From Mumia sp. zg.B17 (lineage in GTDB: Bacteria; Actinomycetota; Actinomycetes; Propionibacteriales; Nocardioidaceae): a DNA stretch of 64,000 bases. A model generated the notes under the pieces. That model worked only from the letters and a program-made list of their open reading frames with translations, made no database searches and was not told the origin of the DNA. Location: positions 186,001-250,000 of the forward strand of contig NZ_JAHWCI010000009.1 in assembly GCF_019550915.1 (NCBI RefSeq), written 5' to 3'. Shown piece by piece: positions 25,992 to 34,352 of this stretch. A program made the position numbers and the translations under genes. Within the stretch, counting starts at the first letter, position 1. The number at the start of each line of letters is the position of its first letter.

Positions 25992-26923
25992 TCGACGACG
26001 TGCGCCCTCCCGGCGGCGAGACCACCGCCGACGAGCTCCTCGCCGTGGAGTTCGAGGAGCACCGGGCGCACCTGGAGCGGGTGGCCTACGCCGTCACCGG
26101 CTCCCGTGCGGCTGCCGAGGACTGTGTCCAGGAGTCCTGGCTGCGGCTCCAGCGGGCCGACCACGGAGCGATCCGAGACCTGCGCGCGTGGCTCACGACC
26201 ACCGTAGGACACCTCGCTCTCGATCAGCTCGGGAGCGCCCAGGCCCGGCGCGAGCGTTACGTCGGCACGTGGCTGCCGGAGCCCGTCGTGGAGCCGCTCC
26301 CGCCGCTCGCCGCCGCCTCTCGCGCGATCGACCCAGCCGACCGGGTGACCCTCGACGAGTCGGTCAGCATGGCCCTGCTCGTCGTCCTCGAGCAGCTGAC
26401 ACCGGCGCAGCGGGTGGCCTATCTGTTCCACGACGTCTTCGGGATGTCCTTCGACGAGGTGGCCCGTGTCGTCGGTCGGACCCCGGCAGCGGTGCGGCAG
26501 CTCGCGGCGCGGGCGCGCAAGGACGTCCGCGAGGGTGCCCCGAGGGCGAACCCGTCGGTCCGCGAGCAGCGCGAGGTCGTCGAGGCCTTCATCGCCGCCT
26601 GCGCCGGGGGTGACCTGGCGGCGTTGGTCAGCGTGCTCGATCCGGACGTCGTGATGCGCTCGGACGGCGGGGGCAATGTGCCCGCCCCTCGTGCCGCGCA
26701 GCACGGGGCCGTGCAGGTGGCCCGCATCATGCTCGGGTTCCTGCGGCGACCGCCGCGCGAGGTGCGTCCGGCCCTCGTGAACGGCGGCTACGGCATCGTC
26801 ATGTGCGACTCGACGGGCACCTGGTCGGTCACGTCGTTCACGGTGGTCGACGGCCTCGTCGCGGCCATCGACATCGTCCGCAACCCCGACAAGCTGGGAG
26901 ACCTGGCGCGTCCTGACCGGTGA
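25988..26923 (+). CDS. ECF41-type sigma factor with SnoaL-like tail
   Basis: A 311-residue sigma factor. Region 2 is HRAHLERVAYAVTGSRAAAEDCVQESW and region 4 is LTPAQRVAYLFHDVFGMSFDEVARVVG. The C-terminal SnoaL domain (VVEAFIAACAGGDLAALVSVL) carries the two ECF41 signatures DGGG and, near the end, NPDKL. In characterised ECF41 proteins this tail acts as a built-in regulator of promoter binding. It starts inside the stop of the epimerase gene and ends two bases before a convergent gene. Confidence 0.9.
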   Translation: MIDDVRPPGGETTADELLAVEFEEHRAHLERVAYAVTGSRAAAEDCVQESWLRLQRADHGAIRDLRAWLTTTVGHLALDQLGSAQARRERYVGTWLPEPVVEPLPPLAAASRAIDPADRVTLDESVSMALLVVLEQLTPAQRVAYLFHDVFGMSFDEVARVVGRTPAAVRQLAARARKDVREGAPRANPSVREQREVVEAFIAACAGGDLAALVSVLDPDVVMRSDGGGNVPAPRAAQHGAVQVARIMLGFLRRPPREVRPALVNGGYGIVMCDSTGTWSVTSFTVVDGLVAAIDIVRNPDKLGDLARPDR

Positions 26924-26925
26924 GA

Positions 26926-27426
26926 TCAGTGCGTCAGCAGAGCCCGGGCTCGGCACCGCCAGCCGGCACGCTCGACGCGCTGTGCCGGTCGTCGGGCGCG
27001 CTGTGCCGGTCGCGAGGCGCCGACCCAGCGAGACGGAAGGTCGACACCCGCCGTGCTCCGGGCACGCCGACGGTGGTCGGCGTGGGCGCGCGCGAGCACC
27101 TCGTGGTCGGCGTACGCGTCGAGCAGCGCGGCGGTTCCGTCGAGAACCTGAGCGGTCTCGCGCCAGACGCGCTCGACGGCGGCCTGGTCGCCGTACCCGC
27201 CCTGCTCGAGCAGGTGGTCGAGGCGTGCCTCGAAGGTGCGGACCCAGTGCGCATGGGCGGCGAGCAGGAGGGAGTCGAGCGAGCCGAACGTCTCCGACCG
27301 GGCGCGGCGCACGGCAGCCGGCAGCGCGGTGGGGTCCTGGCTGATGGTTTCGGTGAGCGCGTGGAGGGCGCGCTGGCGCCGCGTGGTTTGCTCCCACGCG
27401 GAGCGGTCGATCGTCGAGGTGGTCAT
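26926..27426 (-). CDS. Hypothetical protein divergent from a TetR regulator
   Basis: A 166-residue, mostly helical soluble protein with no recognised domain. The core (LHALTETISQDPTALPAAVRR, LLLAAHAHWVRTFEARLDHLL) looks like a helical bundle. The C-terminus is Arg-rich and contains a short repeat RPAQRAR/RPAQRVE, produced by a 15-base direct repeat at 26977 and 26998 (21-base period). ATG 27426 is preceded by GAGAGGA. It shares a 103-bp region containing a palindromic operator with the TetR gene, so it is a likely target of it. Confidence 0.65.
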   Translation of the reverse strand: MTTSTIDRSAWEQTTRRQRALHALTETISQDPTALPAAVRRARSETFGSLDSLLLAAHAHWVRTFEARLDHLLEQGGYGDQAAVERVWRETAQVLDGTAALLDAYADHEVLARAHADHRRRARSTAGVDLPSRWVGASRPAQRARRPAQRVERAGWRCRARALLTH

Positions 27427-27498
27427 CGGAGTCCTCTCGTCCCGGGGCCTCGAGCCGGTTCGACAGACGCGGAGTCTCTGACCTGCGTCCTGTCGGTC

Positions 27499-27515
27499 AC
27501 ATACACAGTGTATGT
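27499..27515. promoter_or_regulatory. TetR operator (17-base perfect palindrome)
   Basis: ACATACACAGTGTATGT is a perfect palindrome around a single central base, the usual TetR-family form. It lies 15 bases before the TetR start and 73 bases before the divergent hypothetical gene. Autoregulation and control of that neighbour are inferred. Confidence 0.8.
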
Positions 27516-27529
27516 CATATGCTGGGAGT

Positions 27530-28132
27530 ATGCCACGCCCCCGCAGCAGACGCGAGCAGTACTCCGAGGAGACACGTGAGGCGTTGCTCACGACGGCGAC
27601 CTCGATGTTCGTCGAGCGCGGGTTCACCAAGACGGCCCTCTCCGAGGTCGCGTCGGCGGCGCAGGTCACGCGCGGCGCGGTCTATCACCACTTCAAGGAC
27701 AAGCAGGACCTCTACCGCGCCGTGCTGGAGCGGACGGAGACCGAAGGGCTGGGCGCAGCCCGCGATGCCTTCCTCGCCCACGAGGACCCTGTTGCGGGCG
27801 CGTTCGCCGCGATGAGCGCCTATCTCGACCACGCCACGAACTCCGACTACGCCGAGATCGTGCTCCGGCAAGGCCCCATCGCGCTGGGCTGGGAGCAGTG
27901 GAAGGCGTGCGAGGAGGAGTACGCCGCAGGGTTGATCGAGCAGATCGTGACCCGCCTGGTCTCCTCCGGGCGCATCCCGGCCCTCCCGATCGAGACCACC
28001 TCGTCGGTGGCGTTCACGATGCTCGGGGGGTGCGCGATGACGATCGCCGCGGCCTCGCCCGACGACCGTCCTCGCGTCCGGGAGGAGTGCGGCGAGGTCC
28101 TGAGCCGACTGGTCCGAGGCCTGCTGGTCTGA
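27530..28132 (+). CDS. TetR-family transcriptional regulator
   Basis: A 200-residue repressor. The N-terminal DNA-binding domain is complete: ALLTTATSMFVERGFTKTALSEVA, then VTRGAVYHHFKDKQDLYRAVLE. A helical ligand domain of about 130 residues follows, with a VLRQGPIALGWEQW segment seen in many actinobacterial TetR proteins. ATG 27530 follows GGGAG by only a few bases. It ends three bases before the convergent DMT transporter. The ligand is unknown. Confidence 0.9.
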   Translation: MPRPRSRREQYSEETREALLTTATSMFVERGFTKTALSEVASAAQVTRGAVYHHFKDKQDLYRAVLERTETEGLGAARDAFLAHEDPVAGAFAAMSAYLDHATNSDYAEIVLRQGPIALGWEQWKACEEEYAAGLIEQIVTRLVSSGRIPALPIETTSSVAFTMLGGCAMTIAAASPDDRPRVREECGEVLSRLVRGLLV

Positions 28133-28135
28133 CGG

Positions 28136-29059
28136 TCACCGCCGGCGGAGGCGGGTGACGGCCACCCCCACCAGGCACAGCACTCCGCCGGCGAACCCGA
28201 GAAGGGTGGGCACCTCGGCGAGGAACAGCCAGGAGAGACCGATCGCGATCGCCGGCACCAGATAGGTGGTGGCGCTGGCGGGACCGGCACCGACGCGGCG
28301 GAGCGCGTACGCCCAGACCGTGAACGCGAGAGCGGTGGGGAAGAGCCCGAGGTAGACGACGCCGAGGATCGCGCTGGTGGGCGCGTCGGCGGTCTCCTCC
28401 ACCAGCTGCCCGACGAAGGGCAGGCACGTCACGACACCGATGACGCAGCCGAGCCAGGTCACCGTGAGCGGGCTGACCGTGCCCATGACCGGCTTCTGGA
28501 GCAGCACGCCCGCCGCGTACAGCACGGCCGCGAGGACGCAGAGGACGACCCCGACCAGGTCGTTGCGGGAGCCGTCACCGCCGAGCGCGATCAGCGTGAC
28601 GCCGGCGAACCCGATCGCCAGGCCGATCACCAGGGTCTTGGGGAACCCCTCGCCGAGGAAGAGGCCGGCGATCACGGCGATGAGGATCGGGCCGAGCTGG
28701 ACGAGCATCGCGGCGGTGCCCGCGTCGACGTGCTGCTCCCCGGCGTTGAGCGCGACGTTGTAGGCGCCGAACCACAGCACGCCGTAGCCGGCGATCAACC
28801 AGGCCGTGCGCCCCCGCGGCAGGCGCTCGCGTCGGGCCGACAGCTGCCGCGGGACGAAGAGCACCGAGAGTGCGATCGCCGCCACGGCCAGCCGACCGAG
28901 CGAGAGGGCACCGGGAGAGTAGCTCTCGCCGATCGCACGGATGCCGACGAACGCCGACGCCCAGAGGAGGACGGTGACGCCGAGCGCGGCGAAGGACAGG
29001 TCTCGCCCGGCGGGGACGGTGGTGCCGGGCTGGCCGGTGCCGGTGGTCGAGGTAGTCAC
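28136..29059 (-). CDS. EamA/DMT-family transporter
   Basis: A 307-residue membrane protein with ten predicted segments in two EamA repeats (SFAALGVTVLLWASAFVGIRA; second repeat from LVGVVLCVLAAVLYAAGVLL). It is probably a small-metabolite exporter of the inner membrane. The start is taken as GTG 29059, giving MTTSTTGTG; the long open frame upstream is coincidental. No Shine-Dalgarno site is clear. TTATTG seven bases before the GTG could be a -10, but no -35 supports it. The substrate cannot be told from sequence. Confidence 0.85.
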   Translation of the reverse strand: MTTSTTGTGQPGTTVPAGRDLSFAALGVTVLLWASAFVGIRAIGESYSPGALSLGRLAVAAIALSVLFVPRQLSARRERLPRGRTAWLIAGYGVLWFGAYNVALNAGEQHVDAGTAAMLVQLGPILIAVIAGLFLGEGFPKTLVIGLAIGFAGVTLIALGGDGSRNDLVGVVLCVLAAVLYAAGVLLQKPVMGTVSPLTVTWLGCVIGVVTCLPFVGQLVEETADAPTSAILGVVYLGLFPTALAFTVWAYALRRVGAGPASATTYLVPAIAIGLSWLFLAEVPTLLGFAGGVLCLVGVAVTRLRRR

Positions 29060-29158
29060 CGCTCGACAATAAGGATCAGGTGCGACAGAACACCACGCGA
29101 TTCCTGCCGATCCCGCGTACGGATCGCGCCACCCACCAACCGGCGGTCTGGCACGCTG

Positions 29159-30565
29159 ATGTCCGTGACCGACCCGATTCCCACCGGTGTCCCCACTCGT
29201 CCAGGACCGCGGCCGCGCGTCGTGGTGCCGTACCCGCGCCTGACCCCCGGGCTCCGTCGCTACTTCGCGACCGAGGGTGGGGGCGCCACGCTCCTGCTGG
29301 CCGCGTCGGCCGCCGCGCTGGTCTGGGCCAACCTTCCGGGCGAGTCGTACGAGCACCTCTGGGAGACCGCGACGACCCTCGAGGTGGGGAGCTGGGGCGT
29401 GCACCTGTCCCTGCACCACTGGGTCAACGACGCCTTGATGGCGATCTTCTTCCTCGTCGTCGGACTCGAGGTCAACCGAGAGCTGACCGTCGGCGAGCTG
29501 CGCAGCTTCCGTGCCGCGTCGGTCCCGCTGTTCGCCGCGGTCGGAGGTCTTGTCGTCCCGATCGCTCTCTATCTCCTCATCGCGCCCTCGGGGCCGGACT
29601 CGGCGGGCTGGGGCGTCCCGATGTCGACCGACACCGCGTTCGTGATCGGCGTGCTCGCCCTCGTCGGCCCGCGGTGCCCCGACCAGCTGCGGGTCTTCCT
29701 CCTCACGCTCGCGATCTTCGACGACATCGGCGCGATCGCGCTCCTCGGCGCGTTCTACGCCGACGACCTGTCGATCAAGGCGCTCGTGCTGAGCGGTGTC
29801 CTCGTCGCGGTCCTGTTCGGGATGCGGTGGGTCGGCATCTGGCAGATCCCCCCGTACATCCTCGTCGGCATCGGGCTCTGGGTCACCGTCCTCGAGTCGG
29901 GCCTGCACCCGACCCTCGCGGGTGTCCTGGTCGGCCTGTCGGTCCCGACCCGACGGCGCGGTCGCGAGGACGAGGTCAGGCGCTACCTGGGGTTCTACGG
30001 TCGTGCGCTGATCGAGGACCTCGAGTCGTCGCGGTCGCGCCTGGCCGTCACCGCCGTGCGCTCGGCCATCCCCACCAGCGACCGGCTGCTCGACGCGCTC
30101 CACCCGCTCAGCTCGTACCTGATCGTGCCGTTGTTCGGTCTGGCCAACGCAGGCGTGATTCTGACCGGCGGCGCGATCGGCGACGCCATGAGCAGCCCGA
30201 TCACGCTCGGTGTGGTCGCCGGCCTGCTCGTCGGCAAGGTCGTCGGCGTCACCCTCGGGGCGTTCGTCGCGCTCCGCACCGGGCTCGGGTCGCTCCCCGG
30301 GCGCGTCCAGTACGGGCACGTGGTCGGCGGCGCCTTCCTCTGCGGCATCGGCTTCACCATCGCGCTGTTCGTCAGCGATCTCGCCTTCAACGACGAGGCG
30401 CTGCGCAACGAGGCCAAGGTCGGCATCCTCCTCGGGTCCTTGACTGCAGGGCTGGTCGGAGCGCTGGTGCTGCGCTACTTCGGCGACCGCCTGCCGTTGT
30501 GCTCTCCCGACGAGGCCGATGGGCCGCCTCCGCTACCGGAGGGGCCGTGGCGCGCGCCGGCGTGA
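29159..30565 (+). CDS. nhaA: Na+/H+ antiporter NhaA
   Basis: A 468-residue antiporter with 11-12 membrane segments. NhaA hallmarks are complete: HHWVNDALMAIFFLVVGLE, GVPMSTDTAFVIGVLAL with the Asp of TDTAF, and LTLAIFDDIGAIAL with the Asp-Asp ion site. The hydrophilic N-terminus of about 40 residues is longer than in E. coli, and the Pro-rich C-terminus (DEADGPPPLPEGPWRAPA) adds to the length. ATG 29159 and GTG 29165 are both possible. Its last 33 bases overlap the end of the convergent DsbA-like gene. Confidence 0.92.
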   Translation: MSVTDPIPTGVPTRPGPRPRVVVPYPRLTPGLRRYFATEGGGATLLLAASAAALVWANLPGESYEHLWETATTLEVGSWGVHLSLHHWVNDALMAIFFLVVGLEVNRELTVGELRSFRAASVPLFAAVGGLVVPIALYLLIAPSGPDSAGWGVPMSTDTAFVIGVLALVGPRCPDQLRVFLLTLAIFDDIGAIALLGAFYADDLSIKALVLSGVLVAVLFGMRWVGIWQIPPYILVGIGLWVTVLESGLHPTLAGVLVGLSVPTRRRGREDEVRRYLGFYGRALIEDLESSRSRLAVTAVRSAIPTSDRLLDALHPLSSYLIVPLFGLANAGVILTGGAIGDAMSSPITLGVVAGLLVGKVVGVTLGAFVALRTGLGSLPGRVQYGHVVGGAFLCGIGFTIALFVSDLAFNDEALRNEAKVGILLGSLTAGLVGALVLRYFGDRLPLCSPDEADGPPPLPEGPWRAPA

Positions 30566-31087
30566 CAGCCCGACGGCTTCGCGGAGGTCCTTGACGGTGA
30601 CCGCGTCGGTGTACGGCTCGCCGTTGACGAACAGCGTGGGGGTCCCGTGCACCCCTGCCTCGATGCCCTCGACGTAGTCGGCGCGGACCGCACTGGCGTA
30701 GGCCTGCGCCGCGTCACCGACGAGCTGGTCGGTGTCGAGGTCGAGCTGCTTCCCGTACCGGACGATCGAGGCGTCGTCGAGACTGTTCTGGTTCTTGAAC
30801 AGCAGACCGGCCATCGGCCAGAACGCTCCTTGGTTGCCGGCGGCCTCCGCGGCCAACGCGGCGGTGAGCGCGAACGGGTGCACCGTGAACAGCGGGAAAT
30901 GGCGCCAGATCAGGCGAACCTGTCCCTCGGAGCCCTCGATCAGGTCGTGCAGCACCGGCTTGGCCGCCCCGCAGTAGGGGCACTCGAAGTCCCCGAACTC
31001 CACGATCGTGAACGGCGCCTCAGGGTTGCCGTACGACCAGCGGAAGGCGAACTCGTTGTCGTGCTCGCGCTCCTCCTCGTCAGCCAT
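30533..31087 (-). CDS. DsbA-like thioredoxin-fold oxidoreductase
   Basis: A 184-residue thioredoxin-fold protein of the DsbA/Thioredoxin_4 family. The active site CPYC lies at Cys36-Cys39 in IVEFGDFECPYCG, and the cis-Pro is in VHGTPTLFVNGEPY. There is no signal peptide, so it acts in the cytoplasm. Its 3' end overlaps nhaA by 33 bp. From memory, some actinobacterial and proteobacterial NhaA proteins carry exactly such a thioredoxin-like domain fused at the C-terminus, so the two products may work together. The start at 31087 is the only ATG that fits the domain. Confidence 0.88.
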   Translation of the reverse strand: MADEEEREHDNEFAFRWSYGNPEAPFTIVEFGDFECPYCGAAKPVLHDLIEGSEGQVRLIWRHFPLFTVHPFALTAALAAEAAGNQGAFWPMAGLLFKNQNSLDDASIVRYGKQLDLDTDQLVGDAAQAYASAVRADYVEGIEAGVHGTPTLFVNGEPYTDAVTVKDLREAVGLSRRRAPRPLR

Positions 31088-31168
31088 GGCTCCATCGTGG
31101 CACGGGCTTCGACAGGTGGCGGGCGACCGGGCGACGTAGCCTGTGACGGGACCCGAAGGGGGGCTGCC

Positions 31169-31519
31169 ATGACGGACGGCATCGACGTGAGCGTGCCACC
31201 GAGCGGACCTGGGTGCGCGGAGTGCGACGCGGCCGACCCGCAGGGGTGGTGGTTCCACCTGAGGCGCTGCGCCCAGTGCGGGCACGTCGGCTGCTGCGAC
31301 TCCTCGCCGGCCGCGCACGCCACGGCCCACTGGAAAGCCACCGGGCACCGCTACGTCCAGTCGTACGAGCCGGGCGAGGACTGGTTCTACGACTACGAGG
31401 AGGAGTCGATCCTCACCGGCCCCCAGCTGGCGCCGCCGACCTCGCACCCGGACGACCAGCCGTCCCCGGGACCCGCCGGCCGGGTGCCTCGCGACTGGAT
31501 GATGCACGTACCGCGCTGA
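31169..31519 (+). CDS. UBP-type zinc-finger protein
   Basis: A 116-residue protein that is one UBP-type zinc finger plus a short Pro-rich tail. The Cys/His pattern is complete: CAEC, RRCAQCGHVGCCDSS, HATAHWKATGH, followed by SYEPGEDWFYDYEEE. In eukaryotes this finger binds the C-terminus of free ubiquitin; in actinobacteria its ligand is not known to me. It is divergent from the DsbA-like gene (81 bp). AGGGGGG precedes the ATG. Its place beside an antiporter and a redox protein echoes the 1458-6369 operon. Confidence 0.88.
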   Translation: MTDGIDVSVPPSGPGCAECDAADPQGWWFHLRRCAQCGHVGCCDSSPAAHATAHWKATGHRYVQSYEPGEDWFYDYEEESILTGPQLAPPTSHPDDQPSPGPAGRVPRDWMMHVPR

Positions 31520-31542
31520 GCGGTGACGATGTCGGGACGGAC

Positions 31543-31571
31543 CGTGACGCCGACCTGGTCCGGGCTAGCGT
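31543..31571 (+). promoter_or_regulatory. Predicted promoter of phzF-like gene, giving a leaderless transcript
   Basis: -35-like GTGACG (31543-31548), 17-bp spacer, -10 TAGCGT (31566-31571), then seven bases and ATG 31579. Transcription would start at or next to the start codon. The same TAGCGT plus seven-base layout precedes the GlxA-type gene at 48490. Confidence 0.55.
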
Positions 31572-31578
31572 GACCTCC

Positions 31579-32418
31579 ATGCCTGACGTGCTGCGCTACA
31601 CCGCGTTCTCCGACCACCCGGCGGGCGGCAATCCCGCTGGCGTCGTGCTCGACGCTGCTGGGATGACCGAGTCGGAGATGCTCGCGACGGCGGCCGAGGT
31701 CGGCTACTCGGAGACGGCGTTCCTCGTGCCCCGTGACGAGGGCGGGCGGGTCTACGACGTCCGCTACTTCGCCCCCGAGGCGGAGGTCCCGTTCTGTGGG
31801 CACGCGACCATCGCGTCCGCCGTCGCGGTGGCCGAGCGCGCGGGTGCCGGCGCGCTCACCATGCACACGCCGGCCGGGACGATCGACGTGGACACGGTCG
31901 AACGCGACGGTCGGCTGTGGGCGACGCTGACCAGCGTGGACCCGCAGGTCGTCCCGGCCGACACGTCCCTCGTCGCCGAGGTGCTCGACGCGCTCGGATG
32001 GGCTCGCGACGACCTCGACCCCCGCTATCCGGTCTCGTGCGCCAACGCCGGCGTCTGGCACCTCGTCCTCGTCACCCGCACCCGCGAGCGGCTCGCACGA
32101 CTGTCGTACGACTTCGACCGGCTCCGCGACGTCATGGAGCGGTCTCGGCTCACCACCCTCCAGCTCGTCTGGCCCGACCACTACGACACCTACCAGTCGC
32201 GCAATCCTTTCCCGGTCGGCGGTGTGGTCGAGGACCCTGCCACCGGAGCGGCCGCAGCTGCCTTCGGGGCCTACCTTGCTCACCACGGCCTCGCCTCGCC
32301 GGCCGCGTCGTTCACCATCGAGCAGGGTGTCGACATGGGCCGGCCGAGCCTCATCCATGTGACCCTGAGCAGCGACTCGCCGCGCGTGCGGGTCAGCGGC
32401 AAGGCCGTCGCGCTGTGA
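31579..32418 (+). CDS. PhzF-family isomerase/epimerase
   Basis: A 279-residue PhzF-fold protein. The catalytic Glu is Glu45 in GYSETAFL, at the same number as in Pseudomonas PhzF. Other family motifs are PAGGNPAGVVL, PFCGHATIAS (72-80) and EDPATGAAAAAFGAYL. There is no phenazine cluster nearby, so this is one of the many PhzF-like proteins of unknown substrate. There is no Shine-Dalgarno site, and the promoter predicts leaderless mRNA. The stop overlaps the next gene by GTGA. Confidence 0.88.
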   Translation: MPDVLRYTAFSDHPAGGNPAGVVLDAAGMTESEMLATAAEVGYSETAFLVPRDEGGRVYDVRYFAPEAEVPFCGHATIASAVAVAERAGAGALTMHTPAGTIDVDTVERDGRLWATLTSVDPQVVPADTSLVAEVLDALGWARDDLDPRYPVSCANAGVWHLVLVTRTRERLARLSYDFDRLRDVMERSRLTTLQLVWPDHYDTYQSRNPFPVGGVVEDPATGAAAAAFGAYLAHHGLASPAASFTIEQGVDMGRPSLIHVTLSSDSPRVRVSGKAVAL

Positions 32419-33812
32419 GCGACGCACCCCTGGTCAACGGTGCGGTCTCGTACTGGATGAGCGAGCTCGGCCGTACCAAGCCCACCCGTCCGCCGCTCGG
32501 GGGCGACCACCGGGTCGATGTCGCGATCGTGGGCGGGGGTTTCACCGGACTCTGGACCGCCTACTACCTCGCGCAGGCCGAGCCGACCCTGCGGATCGCG
32601 GTGCTCGAGCGCGAGGTCTGCGGCTACGGTGCGTCGGGTCGCAACGGTGGCTGGCTCACGTCGGCGATGGCGGGCTCGCGGGAGGTGTACGCCGCAGCCC
32701 GTGGCCGCGAGGGCGTCGTGGCGCTCAGCGAGGCGATGAAGGCGACGGTCGACGAGGTGATCGCCGTCGCAGCTTCCGAGGGCATCGACGCCGACGTGGT
32801 CAAGGGCGGCGAGCTCACGGTCGCCTGCAACGCGGCGCAGGACGAGCGGCTCCGGGCCGACCACGCGTACGCCGAGTCCTGGAGCGACCACGACCACGAG
32901 CTGCTGGACGCCGACGGCGTCGCCGCCCGGGTCGCCGTCGCCGACGCGGTCAGCGGCCTCTGGACCCCGCACTGCGCACGCCTCCACCCCGCCAAGCTGG
33001 TCACCGGGCTGGCCGCCGCGGTCGAGCGCCTGGGCGTCGAGGTGTACGAGGGCACTGCGGTGACCGCGATCGAGCCGCGTCGCGTCCGGTTCCGGAGCGG
33101 GTCGGCGACGGGCACCGTCGCCGCGACGTACGTCGTGCGGGCGACCGAGGGCTTCACCGCTTCCCTGCCAGGTCTGCGGCGCACCTGGCTCCCGATGAAC
33201 TCCGCGATGGTCGTCACCGAGCCGCTGGGCGCGGCCGTCTGGGACACCATCGGCTGGTCGGGCTACGAGACGGTCGGCGACCAGGCCCACGCCTACATGT
33301 ACGCCCAGCGGACGGCCGACGACCGGATCGCGATCGGCGGTCGCGGCGTGCCGTACCGCTATGGCTCGCGCACCGACCACGACGGCGCGACCCAGCGCGC
33401 GACCATCGACAGCCTTCGTGACGTGCTCGCGCGGCGCTTCCCCGCAGCCGCCGGCGCTCGTCTGGACCATGCCTGGGCGGGGGTGCTCGGGGTCCCGCGC
33501 GACTGGTGCGCGACGGTCACGCTCGACCGTACGACCGGGCTGGCGGCTGCAGGCGGCTACACCGGGCACGGGGTGGCGACCACGAACCTGGCCGGGCGGA
33601 CGCTGCGCGACCTCGTCCTCGGCGAGGAGAGCGCCCTGACGGCGCTGCCGTGGGTCGGTCACCGCACCCGGCGCTGGGAGCCCGAGCCGCTGCGGTGGCT
33701 GGGAGTGCAGGCGATGTACGCGGCCTATCGTGCGGCGGATCGCCGCGAGGACTCGCGAGGCGGGCGGACGTCGCGGATCGCCCGGCTCGCCGATGCCGTC
33801 AGCGGCCGGTGA
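32415..33812 (+). CDS. FAD-dependent amine/amino-acid oxidase family protein (DAO, PuuB-like)
   Basis: A 465-residue flavoprotein of the DadA/PuuB group. The FAD motif is VDVAIVGGGFTGLWTAYYLA; SGRNGGWLTSAM and the C-terminal AAGGYTGHGVATTNLAGRTL are typical of gamma-glutamylputrescine-oxidase-like proteins. The start GTG 32415 overlaps the phzF-like stop by four bases, so they are translationally coupled. The last 88 bases overlap the end of a convergent membrane protein gene. The substrate (amine or imino acid) is unassigned. Confidence 0.85.
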   Translation: MSDAPLVNGAVSYWMSELGRTKPTRPPLGGDHRVDVAIVGGGFTGLWTAYYLAQAEPTLRIAVLEREVCGYGASGRNGGWLTSAMAGSREVYAAARGREGVVALSEAMKATVDEVIAVAASEGIDADVVKGGELTVACNAAQDERLRADHAYAESWSDHDHELLDADGVAARVAVADAVSGLWTPHCARLHPAKLVTGLAAAVERLGVEVYEGTAVTAIEPRRVRFRSGSATGTVAATYVVRATEGFTASLPGLRRTWLPMNSAMVVTEPLGAAVWDTIGWSGYETVGDQAHAYMYAQRTADDRIAIGGRGVPYRYGSRTDHDGATQRATIDSLRDVLARRFPAAAGARLDHAWAGVLGVPRDWCATVTLDRTTGLAAAGGYTGHGVATTNLAGRTLRDLVLGEESALTALPWVGHRTRRWEPEPLRWLGVQAMYAAYRAADRREDSRGGRTSRIARLADAVSGR

Positions 33813-34300
33813 GACAGCACCGCGCGCCTGAAGGCGCTGCGGGCGAAGACGGGTGTGCGGACGGGCTCGGGGGTCGTGGTGGTGGCCTCGCGCCTGCGCC
33901 GAGCCGCGGCGTCGTGCCGACCGAGCGCCAGACCGACGGTGGAGCAACCCCACGCCCCGACGACCAGCCCGGGTGAGAGCACCAGGAGGTCGTCGCGGAG
34001 CAGCGTCACGTCGGTGCCTCCAGCGGCGATCGCGCTCGCGGCCCACTGCCAGGTGACGCAGACGACGGCGGACACGACGCCGACGCAGGCCCACAGGGGG
34101 TAGGGCTTGGGGAGCCCTCGCCGCCCGTCGCGGAGCGCGACGGCTCCGGCCGTCGCGAACCACACCGCTGTGGTCACGACCGCGGATGCGATCGTCGCGT
34201 CGGGGGTGCCGCCGACCAGGAGCCCGACGGTCCGTCCGAGGACGATCCAGACTCCCAGCAGCACGACAACCCGGAGCGCGACGTCCCCCGAACGTCGCAT
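33725..34300 (-). CDS. Hypothetical four-helix membrane protein
   Basis: A 191-residue protein with four predicted membrane helices at about residues 8-30, 37-58, 68-90 and 104-126. A basic, disordered C-terminal tail of about 60 residues follows (RRRREATTTTPEPVR). The tail is the part that overlaps the oxidase gene on the other strand by 88 bp, so the true end could be shorter in function than in sequence. No family recognised. Confidence 0.6.
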   Translation of the reverse strand: MRRSGDVALRVVVLLGVWIVLGRTVGLLVGGTPDATIASAVVTTAVWFATAGAVALRDGRRGLPKPYPLWACVGVVSAVVCVTWQWAASAIAAGGTDVTLLRDDLLVLSPGLVVGAWGCSTVGLALGRHDAAARRRREATTTTPEPVRTPVFARSAFRRAVLSHRPLTASASRAIRDVRPPRESSRRSAAR

Positions 34301-34352
34301 GAGGACATCATGACCCGAGTCGGCTGATACGGCACGAGAGCGACCGATCCGG

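Noticed and set aside
31579-32418. Phenazine biosynthesis suggested by the PhzF-like gene
   Set aside because: No other phz genes are present; PhzF-like proteins are common in bacteria without phenazines.
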